This document shows positions 54,510-63,222 of a stretch of DNA of 64,000 nucleotides, piece after piece (within the stretch, counting starts at the first letter, position 1; each line of letters starts with the position of its first letter). This stretch comes from an uncultured Paracoccus sp. (lineage in GTDB: Bacteria > Pseudomonadota > Alphaproteobacteria > Rhodobacterales > Rhodobacteraceae). The translations under genes were made by a program, and so were the position numbers. The stretch spans positions 1-64,000 of the forward strand of contig NZ_CALMYP010000040.1 in NCBI RefSeq assembly GCF_937873615.1, read 5' to 3'. Under the pieces are notes generated by a model that was given only the letters and a program-made list of their open reading frames with translations, had not been told where the DNA came from and ran no database searches.

Positions 54510-55484
54510 TCAGTCAGGCCGTGCGGCAGCCTGACCCCATGCGCCCGCTCCGCCCGCCCGCGCATACTCGACCACCCGGTCGCGCAGCGCCACGGCCAGC
54601 GGCGACATTGGCCGGCGCTTCAGGCTGAGCAAGTAATAGGGCGAAACCCGGATCTGGCGGCGCAGACGCAGCGCCCGGAAACCCGCGCTGACCGGGGGCT
54701 GGATCAGCAGCTGCGCAACCTCATCCGAGATGGGAGAGACCGCATCGCTCTGCGCCAGATAGGCAATGGTCAGCAGCAATGAGGGACTGTTGACGATATT
54801 GCGCGGCTCGCGCAGCCCGACCGCCGCGAAAGCGTCCTGCGTCGCCTCTCGGATCGGGGCGCCGCGCTGCTGCATGATCCATTCGTAATCGGTCAACTCG
54901 GTCAGCGTGACCATCGGCGCACGGGCCAGCGGATGACTGCCGCGCACGAGCAGGCTGACCCTCTCATCGCGCATCGGCAGGATCTCCAGATCGCGGCTTT
55001 CGAATTCGGGCAGAATGCGGCCAAGGACGAAATCCATCTCTCCGGCCAGAAGATGCCCCAGCAACTCGCGCGAGGGCAGCACATCGATGGTGATATTGGC
55101 ATCAGGTGCGCGCTGCTTGACCTCGCGAATCGCCGAGACGAGATAGCCGACCGCAGGCCCCGTCACCGAACCGATCCTGACGGTCCCGGCAAACCCGCCG
55201 CGCAGGGCAGAGACATCGCTCGCCATGCTGGACAATTCGCGCAGGATGACGCGGGCGCGGCGCAGCACGGTCTGGCCGATCTCGGTCGGGGCCATGCCCT
55301 TGGGCTGGCGCAGGAACAGGGGCGCGCCGACCTGCCGCTCGGTTTCAGCCAGCATCCGCGAGGCGGCGGGCTGGGTCATGGCGCAAGCCTCGGCCGCCTG
55401 CTGAAGCTGTCCGGTCTCGGCAATCTCGCGGATCAGCCGCAATTGCGCGGGCTTCAGCATCATCCGGGCGGGCGAATTTGGCAT
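54510..55484 (-). CDS. gbpR: LysR-family regulator GbpR-like
   Basis: LysR-type transcription regulator of 324 aa. The winged helix-turn-helix occupies residues 10-65 ([35 protein letters not shown]). The effector domain follows from about 95. Divergent placement next to chvE matches GbpR of Agrobacterium, which activates chvE in response to galactose/arabinose-type sugars. A GCATA-N10-TATGC dyad overlaps its start codon. The tail is Ala/Arg-rich. Role is inferred from synteny. Confidence 0.85.
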   Translation of the reverse strand: MPNSPARMMLKPAQLRLIREIAETGQLQQAAEACAMTQPAASRMLAETERQVGAPLFLRQPKGMAPTEIGQTVLRRARVILRELSSMASDVSALRGGFAGTVRIGSVTGPAVGYLVSAIREVKQRAPDANITIDVLPSRELLGHLLAGEMDFVLGRILPEFESRDLEILPMRDERVSLLVRGSHPLARAPMVTLTELTDYEWIMQQRGAPIREATQDAFAAVGLREPRNIVNSPSLLLTIAYLAQSDAVSPISDEVAQLLIQPPVSAGFRALRLRRQIRVSPYYLLSLKRRPMSPLAVALRDRVVEYARAGGAGAWGQAAARPD

Positions 55485-55530
55485 ATCAATTACGCTATGC
55501 AGATTGCGGATAATGTCATTTTACCTGCAT
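55481..55530. promoter_or_regulatory. Candidate GbpR operator region
   Basis: GCATA (55481-55485) and TATGC (55496-55500) form a 20-bp dyad that includes the gbpR start codon. ATGCAG (55497-55502) is mirrored by CTGCAT at 55525-55530. This fits a LysR recognition site plus a second half-site in the 136-bp gbpR-chvE gap. No clear chvE -10/-35 was found. Confidence 0.45.
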
Positions 55531-55620
55531 GTCGCTGGCTTGCTAGCCTTTCTTCGCGGTCCAAGACGGACTCATGCAAAAGGACAGGGTGGCCGCGCGC
55601 CGCCCAAGGGGAGGAACAAC

Positions 55621-56676
55621 ATGAAAATCAGAACCGCCGCGGTCGCGCTGGCGATCAGCGTATCCTGGCTTGCCACCGGCACCCTGGCCGAAACCGTCGG
55701 CATTTCGATGCCGACGAAATCCTCGGCCCGCTGGATCGACGATGGCAACAACATGGTCAAGCAGTTCCAGGAAGCCGGCTACGAGACCGACCTGCAATAT
55801 GCCGAGGACGACATCCCGAACCAGCTCGCCCAGGTCGAGAACATGATCACCAAGGGCGTCGACGTTCTGGTGATTGCGGCCATCGACGGCACCACCCTGT
55901 CGAACGCGCTCGCGAATGCCGGCGCCGCCGACATCAAGGTGATCGCCTATGACCGCCTGATCCGCGACACGCCGGATGTCAGCTATTACGCCACCTTCGA
56001 CAACTTCAAGGTCGGGGTCGAGCAGGCGAATTCCCTGGTCAAGGGCCTGAAAGAGCGTTTCCCGGACGTGAAGCCGTGGAATATCGAGCTTTTCGGCGGC
56101 AGCCCGGACGACAACAACGCCTATTTCTTCTATGACGGCGCCATGTCGGTGCTGCAACCGCTGATCGACGACGGCTCGGTCGCCGTTCCTTCGGGGCAGG
56201 AAGGCATGGACAAGGTCGGCACGTTGCGTTGGGACGGCGCTGTGGCGCAGGCGCGGATGGATAACCTTCTGTCGGCCAACTATACCGACAAGCAGGTTCA
56301 GGGCGTGCTGTCGCCCTATGACGGCCTCTCCATCGGCATTCTCTCCTCGCTCAAGGGCGTGGGCTATGGCTCCGGCGACATGCCGATGCCCATCGTCACC
56401 GGACAGGATGCCGAGGTGCAATCGGTGAAATCGATCCTCGCGGACGAGCAATATGCCACCGTCTTCAAGGACACCCGAGAACTGGCCCGGGTCACGGTCG
56501 GCATGGTCAATGCCATGCTCAAGGGTGAAGAGCCCGAGATCAACGACACCGAGACCTATGACAACGGCGTCAAGGTCGTGCCCTCCTTCCTGCTGGAGCC
56601 GGTGCCGGTCGACAAGTCGAACTGGGAAGAGGTCCTGATCGGCTCGGGCTACTACACCGCCGATCAGATCAAGTAA
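55621..56676 (+). CDS. chvE: Multiple-sugar-binding periplasmic protein ChvE
   Basis: Periplasmic binding protein of 351 aa with signal peptide ([23 protein letters not shown]). The mature start [21 protein letters not shown] (about 25-45), [20 protein letters not shown] and [22 protein letters not shown] are hallmarks of ChvE/MmsE, which binds arabinose, galactose, glucose and related sugars. ATG 55621 follows a GGGGAGGAA ribosome site. It feeds GguA-GguB. A perfect 10-bp hairpin follows its stop. Confidence 0.95.
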   Translation: MKIRTAAVALAISVSWLATGTLAETVGISMPTKSSARWIDDGNNMVKQFQEAGYETDLQYAEDDIPNQLAQVENMITKGVDVLVIAAIDGTTLSNALANAGAADIKVIAYDRLIRDTPDVSYYATFDNFKVGVEQANSLVKGLKERFPDVKPWNIELFGGSPDDNNAYFFYDGAMSVLQPLIDDGSVAVPSGQEGMDKVGTLRWDGAVAQARMDNLLSANYTDKQVQGVLSPYDGLSIGILSSLKGVGYGSGDMPMPIVTGQDAEVQSVKSILADEQYATVFKDTRELARVTVGMVNAMLKGEEPEINDTETYDNGVKVVPSFLLEPVPVDKSNWEEVLIGSGYYTADQIK

Positions 56677-56686
56677 TCGCCAACCA

Positions 56687-56712
56687 GGCCGCCCGGCACG
56701 ATCCGGGCGGCC
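56687..56712 (+). other. Hairpin between chvE and gguA
   Basis: Perfect 10-bp stem GGCCGCCCGG/CCGGGCGGCC (56687-56696/56703-56712) with a 6-nt loop and no long T tract (CCCTTT follows). A shorter CCCCC/GGGGG pairing at 56711-56727 could mask the GGGGG upstream of gguA. Confidence 0.65.
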
Positions 56713-56735
56713 CCCTTTCCCAGGGGGATGTCGCC

Positions 56736-58256
56736 ATGACCGCGCTTCTGGAAATGCGCAATATTACCAAGACCTTTCCCGGCGTGAAGGCTTTGGACAA
56801 TGTCAGCCTCTCGGTCCGCGAGGGCGAAATTCACGCCATCTGCGGCGAGAACGGCGCCGGAAAATCGACCCTGATGAAAGTCCTCTCCGGCGTCTATCCC
56901 GCCGGCAGCTACGAGGGCGAAATCCATTACGACGGCAGCGCCGCCGCCTTCCGCTCGATCCGCGACAGCGAAGAACGCGGCATCATCATCATCCACCAGG
57001 AACTGGCCCTGGTGCCGCTTCTCTCCATCGCCGAGAATATCTTTCTGGGCAATGAGCGCGCCAAGAGCGGCGTCATCGACTGGCCGGAAACCTTTCGCCT
57101 GACCGAAGCCCTGCTGGACAAGGTCGGCCTACGCGAGGCGCCGGGCACCCGCATCGAAAGCCTGGGCGTCGGCAAGCAGCAACTGGTCGAGATCGCCAAG
57201 GCGCTGTCGAAGAATGTCCGCCTGCTGATCCTGGACGAGCCGACCGCGGCGCTGTCGGAAAGCGACAGTCAGGCGCTGCTGGACCTGCTTCTGGAACTGA
57301 AATCGCAGGGCGTCACCTCGATCATCATCAGCCACAAGCTGAACGAGGTCCGCCGCGTCGCCGACAGCGTCACCGTGATCCGCGACGGTGCCACCATCTC
57401 GACCATCGACGCGCGCGGCGGCGACCTGACCGAAGATCGCATCGTCCGCGACATGGTCGGCCGCGACATGGCAAACCGCTATCCCGAGCGCGAACGCCAT
57501 GCGGGCAAGGTGGTGTTCGAGTTGAAGAACTGGAATGTCTGGCACCCCGAACATGCCGACCGGCAGGTCATCGACGACATCTCGATGACCGTCCGCGCCG
57601 GCGAGGTGGTGGGCATCGCCGGCCTGATGGGATCGGGCCGGACCGAGCTCGCCATGAGCATTTTCGGGCGCTCCTATGGTCGCAAGATCTCGGGCGAGGT
57701 CATGATGCATGGCAAGCCCGCCGATGTCTCGACCGTGGACCGCGCCATCGCCGCCGGCCTCGCCTATGTGACCGAGGACCGCAAGACCCTCGGGCTGATC
57801 CTGGAAGACACGATCCGGCGCAATACGGTTCTGGCGAACCTGCCCGGCATTTCCCAGCGCGGCGTGATCGACGAAAGCCGCGAGACCGAGGTGGCCGAGG
57901 AATATCGCCGCGCGCTCAGCATCCGCACGCCCTCGGTCTTCCAGAAGGTGATGAACCTCTCGGGCGGGAACCAGCAGAAGGTGGTGCTGTCGAAATGGCT
58001 GTTCACCGAACCCGAACTGCTGATCCTCGACGAGCCGACGCGCGGCATCGACGTTGGCGCGAAATATGAAATCTACAGCATCATCAACGATCTCAGCGCG
58101 GCCGGGAAGGCCGTCATCATGATCTCGTCGGAAATGCCCGAGCTTCTGGGCATGTGCGACCGCATCCATGTGATGAACGAGGGCCGTTTCCTGGGCGAAC
58201 TTCAGGCCGCAGAGGCCAGCCAGGAAGCCATCATGTCGCTGATCGTCAGAGAATAA
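56736..58256 (+). CDS. gguA: Multiple-sugar ABC importer ATPase GguA
   Basis: Tandem ATPase of 506 aa of the monosaccharide importer (MmsA/GguA, RbsA-like). NBD1 has an intact P-loop GENGAGKST at 37-45, and signature and Walker [17 protein letters not shown]2 has a degenerate P-loop-like GLMGSGRTE with signature [15 protein letters not shown] and [18 protein letters not shown], which is normal in this class. It starts 59 bp after the chvE stop and 9 bp before gguB. Confidence 0.95.
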   Translation: MTALLEMRNITKTFPGVKALDNVSLSVREGEIHAICGENGAGKSTLMKVLSGVYPAGSYEGEIHYDGSAAAFRSIRDSEERGIIIIHQELALVPLLSIAENIFLGNERAKSGVIDWPETFRLTEALLDKVGLREAPGTRIESLGVGKQQLVEIAKALSKNVRLLILDEPTAALSESDSQALLDLLLELKSQGVTSIIISHKLNEVRRVADSVTVIRDGATISTIDARGGDLTEDRIVRDMVGRDMANRYPERERHAGKVVFELKNWNVWHPEHADRQVIDDISMTVRAGEVVGIAGLMGSGRTELAMSIFGRSYGRKISGEVMMHGKPADVSTVDRAIAAGLAYVTEDRKTLGLILEDTIRRNTVLANLPGISQRGVIDESRETEVAEEYRRALSIRTPSVFQKVMNLSGGNQQKVVLSKWLFTEPELLILDEPTRGIDVGAKYEIYSIINDLSAAGKAVIMISSEMPELLGMCDRIHVMNEGRFLGELQAAEASQEAIMSLIVRE

Positions 58257-58265
58257 GGGGGGGCA

Positions 58266-59456
58266 ATGGAACAAACCGAAAAAGCCGCAGAGGGGGCCGG
58301 GATCGGCGCCTATATCGGCAAGCATATCCGCGATTACGGGCTGCTTTTCGCGCTGATCGCGATCATGGCCTTCTTCCAGATCGTCACCGGCGGCGTGCTC
58401 TTGCGGCCGGTGAACATCACCAACCTGTTCCTGCAGAACAGCTATATCATCATCATGGCGCTTGGCATGTTGATGGTGATCGTGGCCGGGCATATCGACC
58501 TTTCGGTCGGCTCGGTCATGGGCTTCGTCGGCGCATTGGCGGCGGTGATGATCGTCAACTGGGACGTGCCCGTCTTCATCGCGGTGATCGTCAGCCTGGT
58601 CTGCGGGGCGGCCATCGGCGCGGCGCAGGGCTATTTCGTCGCCTATTGGAAGATCCCCTCCTTCATCGTCACGCTGGCCGGGATGCTGGTCTTTCGCGGG
58701 CTGTCGCTGTGGCTGCTGGCCGGGCAATCGGTCGGGCCGTTTCCGTCCAGCTTCCAGTCGCTCGCCAATGGCTTCATCCCCGACCCGTTCGGGGCCGACA
58801 AGCCGAACCTGCTGGCCATTCTGGTCGGTGTCGTCACCGTCCTGATCCTGGTCTGGCTGGGCCTGCGCAATCGCGCCCGCAACACCCGCTACGGGATCGA
58901 GGACGAGCCTTACGGCCTGTTCGTCGCCCGTAATGCCATCGTCGCGGCGGCGCTGCTGTTCGTGACCTGGAAACTGGCCTGGTTCCGGGGCCTGCCGAAT
59001 GTAATGCTGTCGATGGTCGTGCTGACCGTCGTCTATGTCTTCATCACCGAGCGCACGACACTTGGTCGGCGCGTCTATGCCGTCGGCGGCAATGCCAAGG
59101 CGGCGAAGCTTTCCGGCATCAGGACCGAGCGGCTGACCTTCCTGACCTTCGTGAACATGGGCTTTCTGGCCGCACTTGGCGGGCTGGTCTATGCGGCGCG
59201 GCTGAACACGGCGACGCCGAAAGCGGGCTTCGCGGTCGAACTCGACGTGATCGCGGCGGTCTTCATCGGCGGCGCTTCCATGGCCGGCGGCTCTGGCAAG
59301 ATCGTCGGCGCGGTGGTCGGCGCCTTCATCATGGGCGTGATGAATAACGGCATGTCGATCCTCGGCATCGGCATCGACTACCAGCAGGTCATCAAGGGTC
59401 TGGTGCTGCTCGCCGCCGTCTTCTTCGATGTCTACAACAAGAACAAGGAAGCCTGA
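58266..59456 (+). CDS. gguB: Multiple-sugar ABC importer permease GguB
   Basis: Inner-membrane permease of 396 aa with about ten hydrophobic segments, the MmsB/GguB type, longer than ribose RbsC. Family landmarks are ALGMLMVIVAGHIDLSVGSVMGF, a long cytoplasmic insertion including GLRNRARNTRYGIEDEPYG, and LGRRVYAVGGNAKAAKLSGI near 270. It forms the channel for sugars captured by ChvE. GGGG precedes the start ATG. The next gene starts 2 bp after its stop. Confidence 0.94.
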   Translation: MEQTEKAAEGAGIGAYIGKHIRDYGLLFALIAIMAFFQIVTGGVLLRPVNITNLFLQNSYIIIMALGMLMVIVAGHIDLSVGSVMGFVGALAAVMIVNWDVPVFIAVIVSLVCGAAIGAAQGYFVAYWKIPSFIVTLAGMLVFRGLSLWLLAGQSVGPFPSSFQSLANGFIPDPFGADKPNLLAILVGVVTVLILVWLGLRNRARNTRYGIEDEPYGLFVARNAIVAAALLFVTWKLAWFRGLPNVMLSMVVLTVVYVFITERTTLGRRVYAVGGNAKAAKLSGIRTERLTFLTFVNMGFLAALGGLVYAARLNTATPKAGFAVELDVIAAVFIGGASMAGGSGKIVGAVVGAFIMGVMNNGMSILGIGIDYQQVIKGLVLLAAVFFDVYNKNKEA

Positions 59457-59458
59457 CC

Positions 59459-60448
59459 ATGCACCTGTCGCAACTGACCCTGCCCGGCGGCCTTCGTGGC
59501 GTCGCCGCCCGCGAGGGCGAGGCGGCCTGGCTGGTGCCCGGCGCGGCCAGCACGCTCGGGCTCGCGCAATCCGCCATCGCCGCCGGTCGCAGCCTGGCCG
59601 AAGAGGTCGCCTCGCGCGGCAAGGGCGAGGCCGTCGATCTGGCGGCGGCCCTGTCCGAAGGCCGGATACTGCTGCCCGTCGATCACCCCGACCCGGCGCA
59701 TCTGCACCTGACCGGGACCGGGCTGACGCATCTGGGTTCTGCTTCCACCCGCGACGCGATGCACCAGAAGGCCGATCCGGCAGATCTGACCGACAGCATG
59801 AAGATGTTCCGCATGGGTCTGGAAGGCGGCCGGCCCGAGGCCGGCGGCATCGGCGCGCAGCCGGAATGGTTCTACAAGGGCAATGGCCATGCCGCCGTGA
59901 CCCCCGGCGCCGCCCTTGCCAGCCCCGGCTTCGGCCTCGACGCGGGCGAGGAACCCGAGATCGCCGGCATCTACCTGATCGGCCCCGATGGCACGCCGTT
60001 TCGGCTGGGCTTCGCGCTCGGCAACGAATTCTCGGACCATGTGACGGAACGCGGCAATTACCTCTGGCTCGCGCATTCCAAGCTGCGCCCGGCCAGCTTC
60101 GGCCCGGAACTGCTGCTCGGCCCCCTGCCCGAGCATGTCGAGGGCTCCAGCCGGGTGATCCGCGACGGCGAGGTGATCTGGGAAAAACCGTTCCTCTCGG
60201 GCGAGGCGAACATGTCCCACAGCCTCGCCAATCTGGAACATCACCATTTCAAATATGACCTGTTCCGCCAGCCCGGCGACCTGCATGTGCATTTCTTCGG
60301 CACCGCCACGCTCTCCTTCGCCGACGGTATCGCCACCCGGCCCGGCGACCGCTTCGAGATCGCCTGCGACGCCTTCGGCCTGCCGCTGACGAACCCCCTG
60401 ACCCAGCAACAAGACAGCGCCGCCGCCGTCGCCGTCCAACCCCTGTAA
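59459..60448 (+). CDS. gguC: GguC/AraD1 family protein (FAH superfamily)
   Basis: Cytosolic protein of 329 aa of the fumarylacetoacetate-hydrolase superfamily, the GguC/AraD1 type. It is proposed to act on the 2-keto-3-deoxy acid in the L-arabinose oxidative route (dehydration toward 2-oxoglutarate semialdehyde). Metal-site blocks include GGIGAQPEWFYKGNG and DAGEEPEIAGIYLIGPDG, plus LGNEFSDHVTE. It is tightly linked to gguB (2 bp) and followed 9 bp later by the sugar-acid dehydratase. The fold is firm; the reaction is by family and context. Confidence 0.86.
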   Translation: MHLSQLTLPGGLRGVAAREGEAAWLVPGAASTLGLAQSAIAAGRSLAEEVASRGKGEAVDLAAALSEGRILLPVDHPDPAHLHLTGTGLTHLGSASTRDAMHQKADPADLTDSMKMFRMGLEGGRPEAGGIGAQPEWFYKGNGHAAVTPGAALASPGFGLDAGEEPEIAGIYLIGPDGTPFRLGFALGNEFSDHVTERGNYLWLAHSKLRPASFGPELLLGPLPEHVEGSSRVIRDGEVIWEKPFLSGEANMSHSLANLEHHHFKYDLFRQPGDLHVHFFGTATLSFADGIATRPGDRFEIACDAFGLPLTNPLTQQQDSAAAVAVQPL

Positions 60449-60457
60449 GGCCCGATC

Positions 60458-62200
60458 ATGAGCTTCAAACCCGCCCAATGGCCCCGCAAGCTGCGCTCTC
60501 AGGAATGGTTCGGCGGCACCTCGCGCGACAATATCTACCATCGCGGCTGGTTGAAGAATCAAGGCTATCCGCATGACCTGTTCGACGGTCGCCCGGTCAT
60601 CGGCATCCTCAATACCTGGTCCGACCTGACGCCCTGCAACGGCCATCTGCGCGAACTGGCCGAGAAGGTGAAGGCCGGCGTGTGGGAGGCGGGCGGCTTC
60701 CCGGTCGAAGTGCCGGTCTTCTCGGCAAGCGAAAACACCTTCCGGCCCACGGCGATGATGTTTCGCAACCTCGCCGCACTGGCGATCGAGGAACAGATCC
60801 GCGGTCAGCCGATGGATGGCGCGGTGCTGCTGGTCGGCTGCGACAAGACCACGCCCAGCCTGCTGATGGCGGCGGCCTCGACCGACATTCCCTCGATCAT
60901 CGTGACCGGCGGGCCGATGCTGAACGGCTATTTCCGGGGCGAGCGGGTCGGCTCCGGCACCCATCTGTGGAAATTCTCCGAGGCCGTAAAGGCCGGCGAG
61001 ATGACGCAGGAGGAGTTTCTGGAAGCCGAACAGTCGATGAGTCGCTCTTCCGGGACCTGCAACACCATGGGCACGGCCTCGACCATGGCCTCGATGGCCG
61101 AGGCGCTTGGCATGGCGCTTTCCGGCAATGCCGCGATCCCGGCCGTGGACAGCCGCCGCCGGGTGATGGCGCAACTGTCCGGGCGGCGCATCGTGCAGAT
61201 GGTCAAGGACGATCTGAAACCTTCCGACATCCTGACCAAGCCGGCCTTCGAGAACGCCATCCGCACCAATGGCGCCATCGGCGGCTCGACCAATGCGGTC
61301 ATTCACCTGCTGGCGCTCGCGGGCCGGGTCGGCGTCGATGTAACGCTGGACGACTGGGACCGCTGCGGGCGCGACGTGGCCACCATCGTGAACCTCATGC
61401 CCTCGGGCAAATACCTGATGGAAGAATTCTTCTATGCCGGCGGCCTGCCGGTGGTGCTGAAACGTCTGGGCGAAGGCGGGCAGTTGCACAAGGACGCGCT
61501 GACCGTCAGCGGCCAGACGATCTGGGACGAGGTCAAGGATGTCGTCAACCACAACGAGGACGTGATCCTGCCTCTGGACAGGGCGCTGACCGATCACGGC
61601 GGTATCGCGGTCCTGCGCGGCAATCTGGCACCCAAGGGGGCGGTGCTGAAACCTTCCGCCGCCAGCGAGCACCTGCTGAGCCATCGCGGCCGCGCCGTCG
61701 TCTTCGAGGATATCGACGATTACAAGGCCCGGATCGAGGACGAGGCCCTCGATATCGACGAGACCTGCATCATGGTGCTGAAGAATTGCGGCCCGAAAGG
61801 CTATCCCGGCATGTCCGAGGTCGGCAATATGGGCCTGCCGCCCAAGGTTCTGCGCAAGGGCATCACCGACATGGTGCGGATCTCGGATGCGCGCATGTCC
61901 GGCACGGCCTACGGCACCGTGGTGCTGCATACCTCGCCCGAGGCGGCGGCGGGCGGGCCGCTGGCGGTGGTGCGCGACGGCGACATGATCGAGCTGGACG
62001 TGCCGAACCGGCGGCTGCATCTGGACGTGTCCGATGAAGACCTCGCTGCGCGCCTTGCGGCGTGGAAGCCCGGCCATGAACAGGCCGAAAGCGGCTATGC
62101 CTGGCTGCACCAGCAGCATGTGATGGGCGCCGATACCGGGGCGGATCTGGACTTCCTGAAAGGCTGCCGGGGCAATCCGGTCGGCAAGGACAGCCACTGA
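60458..62200 (+). CDS. IlvD/Edd family sugar-acid dehydratase (L-arabinonate type)
   Basis: Iron-sulfur dehydratase of 580 aa of the IlvD/Edd family, likely converting L-arabinonate (or D-galactonate/xylonate) to the 2-keto-3-deoxy acid. The family cysteines appear in NTWSDLTPCNGHL, GCDKTTPS and SSGTCNTMGTASTM, and ILNTWS matches pentonate dehydratases better than branched-chain IlvD. The start ATG 60458 is 9 bp after gguC, and the stop shares one base with the dehydrogenase start (TGATGG), showing translational coupling. Exact substrate is not decided by sequence alone. Confidence 0.88.
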   Translation: MSFKPAQWPRKLRSQEWFGGTSRDNIYHRGWLKNQGYPHDLFDGRPVIGILNTWSDLTPCNGHLRELAEKVKAGVWEAGGFPVEVPVFSASENTFRPTAMMFRNLAALAIEEQIRGQPMDGAVLLVGCDKTTPSLLMAAASTDIPSIIVTGGPMLNGYFRGERVGSGTHLWKFSEAVKAGEMTQEEFLEAEQSMSRSSGTCNTMGTASTMASMAEALGMALSGNAAIPAVDSRRRVMAQLSGRRIVQMVKDDLKPSDILTKPAFENAIRTNGAIGGSTNAVIHLLALAGRVGVDVTLDDWDRCGRDVATIVNLMPSGKYLMEEFFYAGGLPVVLKRLGEGGQLHKDALTVSGQTIWDEVKDVVNHNEDVILPLDRALTDHGGIAVLRGNLAPKGAVLKPSAASEHLLSHRGRAVVFEDIDDYKARIEDEALDIDETCIMVLKNCGPKGYPGMSEVGNMGLPPKVLRKGITDMVRISDARMSGTAYGTVVLHTSPEAAAGGPLAVVRDGDMIELDVPNRRLHLDVSDEDLAARLAAWKPGHEQAESGYAWLHQQHVMGADTGADLDFLKGCRGNPVGKDSH

Positions 62201-63123
62201 TGGCGGGACCGGCAAAAATCGCGCTTGTCGGCATCGGCAAGATCGCCCTCGACCAGCATGTGCCCGCGCTCGCCGCCAGCCCGGATTGGGATCTTGCGGC
62301 GACGGTCAGCCGTCATGGCCGCGTCGAGGGCGTCGAGGCTTTCACCGGGATCGCCGACATGCTGGCCGCCCGGCCAGAGATCGGCACGGTCAGCCTTTGC
62401 CTGCCGCCGGCGCCGCGTTTCGAGGTGGCGCAGGCGGTGCTGGCGGCGGGGCGCAACCTGATGCTGGAAAAGCCGCCCGGCGCGACACTGGCCGAGGTGC
62501 ATATCCTTCAGGACATGGCCCGCGCCGCCGGGGTCAGCCTGTTCGCGACATGGCACAGCCGCATGGCCCGCGCCGTGGCACAGGCAAGGCGCTGGCTGGC
62601 CGACAGCACCGTCAGCAAGGGCCGCATCATCTGGCGCGAGGATGTGCGCAAATGGCATCCCGGCCAGGACTGGATTTTCGAGGCCGGCGGCATGGGCGTC
62701 TTCGATCCGGGCATCAACGCACTCTCGATCATGACCGAGATCCTGCCCGACCCGCTTCGCCTTCAGGGCGCGGAACTCGACGTGCCGGCCAATCGTCAGG
62801 CCCCCATCGCCGCGCGGCTGGATTTCGCCGGCGGCATCACCGCGGATTTCGACTTCCGTCAGGAAGGCCCGCAGACCTGGGATATCGAACTCGACACCGA
62901 CAAGGGCCGGCTGGCGCTGCGCATGGGCGGCAACCGGCTGGAAATCGACGGCATCGCTGCCGGCGGCGAAGACGACATCATGGGCGAATATCCGGCCCTT
63001 TACGCGCGCATGGCCGAACTGGTCCGCGACCGCGCCTCGGATGTCGATCTGGCACCAATGGTGCTGGTCGCCGACGCTTTCACTCTGGGACGGCGCAACA
63101 GCACCGACCCTTTCGAATTCTGA
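62200..63123 (+). CDS. Gfo/Idh/MocA sugar 1-dehydrogenase (L-arabinose/D-galactose)
   Basis: NAD(P)-dependent dehydrogenase of 307 aa of the Gfo/Idh/MocA family. Nucleotide-binding start KIALVGIGKIALDQHVPAL, the catalytic EKPPG near residue 90, and WREDVRKWHPGQDWIFEAGGMGVFDPGINALSI match the D-galactose/L-arabinose 1-dehydrogenase group, which makes the lactone. It overlaps the dehydratase by one base. The lactonase normally needed next is not visible. Substrate is inferred from neighbours. Confidence 0.85.
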   Translation: MAGPAKIALVGIGKIALDQHVPALAASPDWDLAATVSRHGRVEGVEAFTGIADMLAARPEIGTVSLCLPPAPRFEVAQAVLAAGRNLMLEKPPGATLAEVHILQDMARAAGVSLFATWHSRMARAVAQARRWLADSTVSKGRIIWREDVRKWHPGQDWIFEAGGMGVFDPGINALSIMTEILPDPLRLQGAELDVPANRQAPIAARLDFAGGITADFDFRQEGPQTWDIELDTDKGRLALRMGGNRLEIDGIAAGGEDDIMGEYPALYARMAELVRDRASDVDLAPMVLVADAFTLGRRNSTDPFEF

Positions 63124-63152
63124 CGGCAGCCGAGGGACAGGCAGTCGCAGAT

Positions 63153-63199
63153 CCGGGGCGCGCGCGCACGCACGCTCACACGTCAAGGGCGCGCCCCGG
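63153..63199 (+). other. Long-loop hairpin between the dehydrogenase and ytfQ genes
   Basis: Perfect 11-bp GC stem CCGGGGCGCGC (63153-63163) and GCGCGCCCCGG (63189-63199) with a 25-nt loop, ending 13 bp before the AGGGAGGA ribosome site of the binding-protein gene. It may terminate the first operon or control the second. Confidence 0.6.
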
Positions 63200-63222
63200 C
63201 ACGGCAACCAAGGGAGGACATT

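Noticed and set aside
59432-62215. Long antisense reading frame opposite gguC and the dehydratase (over 900 codons)
   Set aside because: It mirrors well-conserved genes on the other strand, has no recognisable domain, and is the usual open shadow frame of high-G+C coding DNA. The same holds for the antisense frames opposite the (p)ppGpp enzyme, leuA, hisS and ispH.
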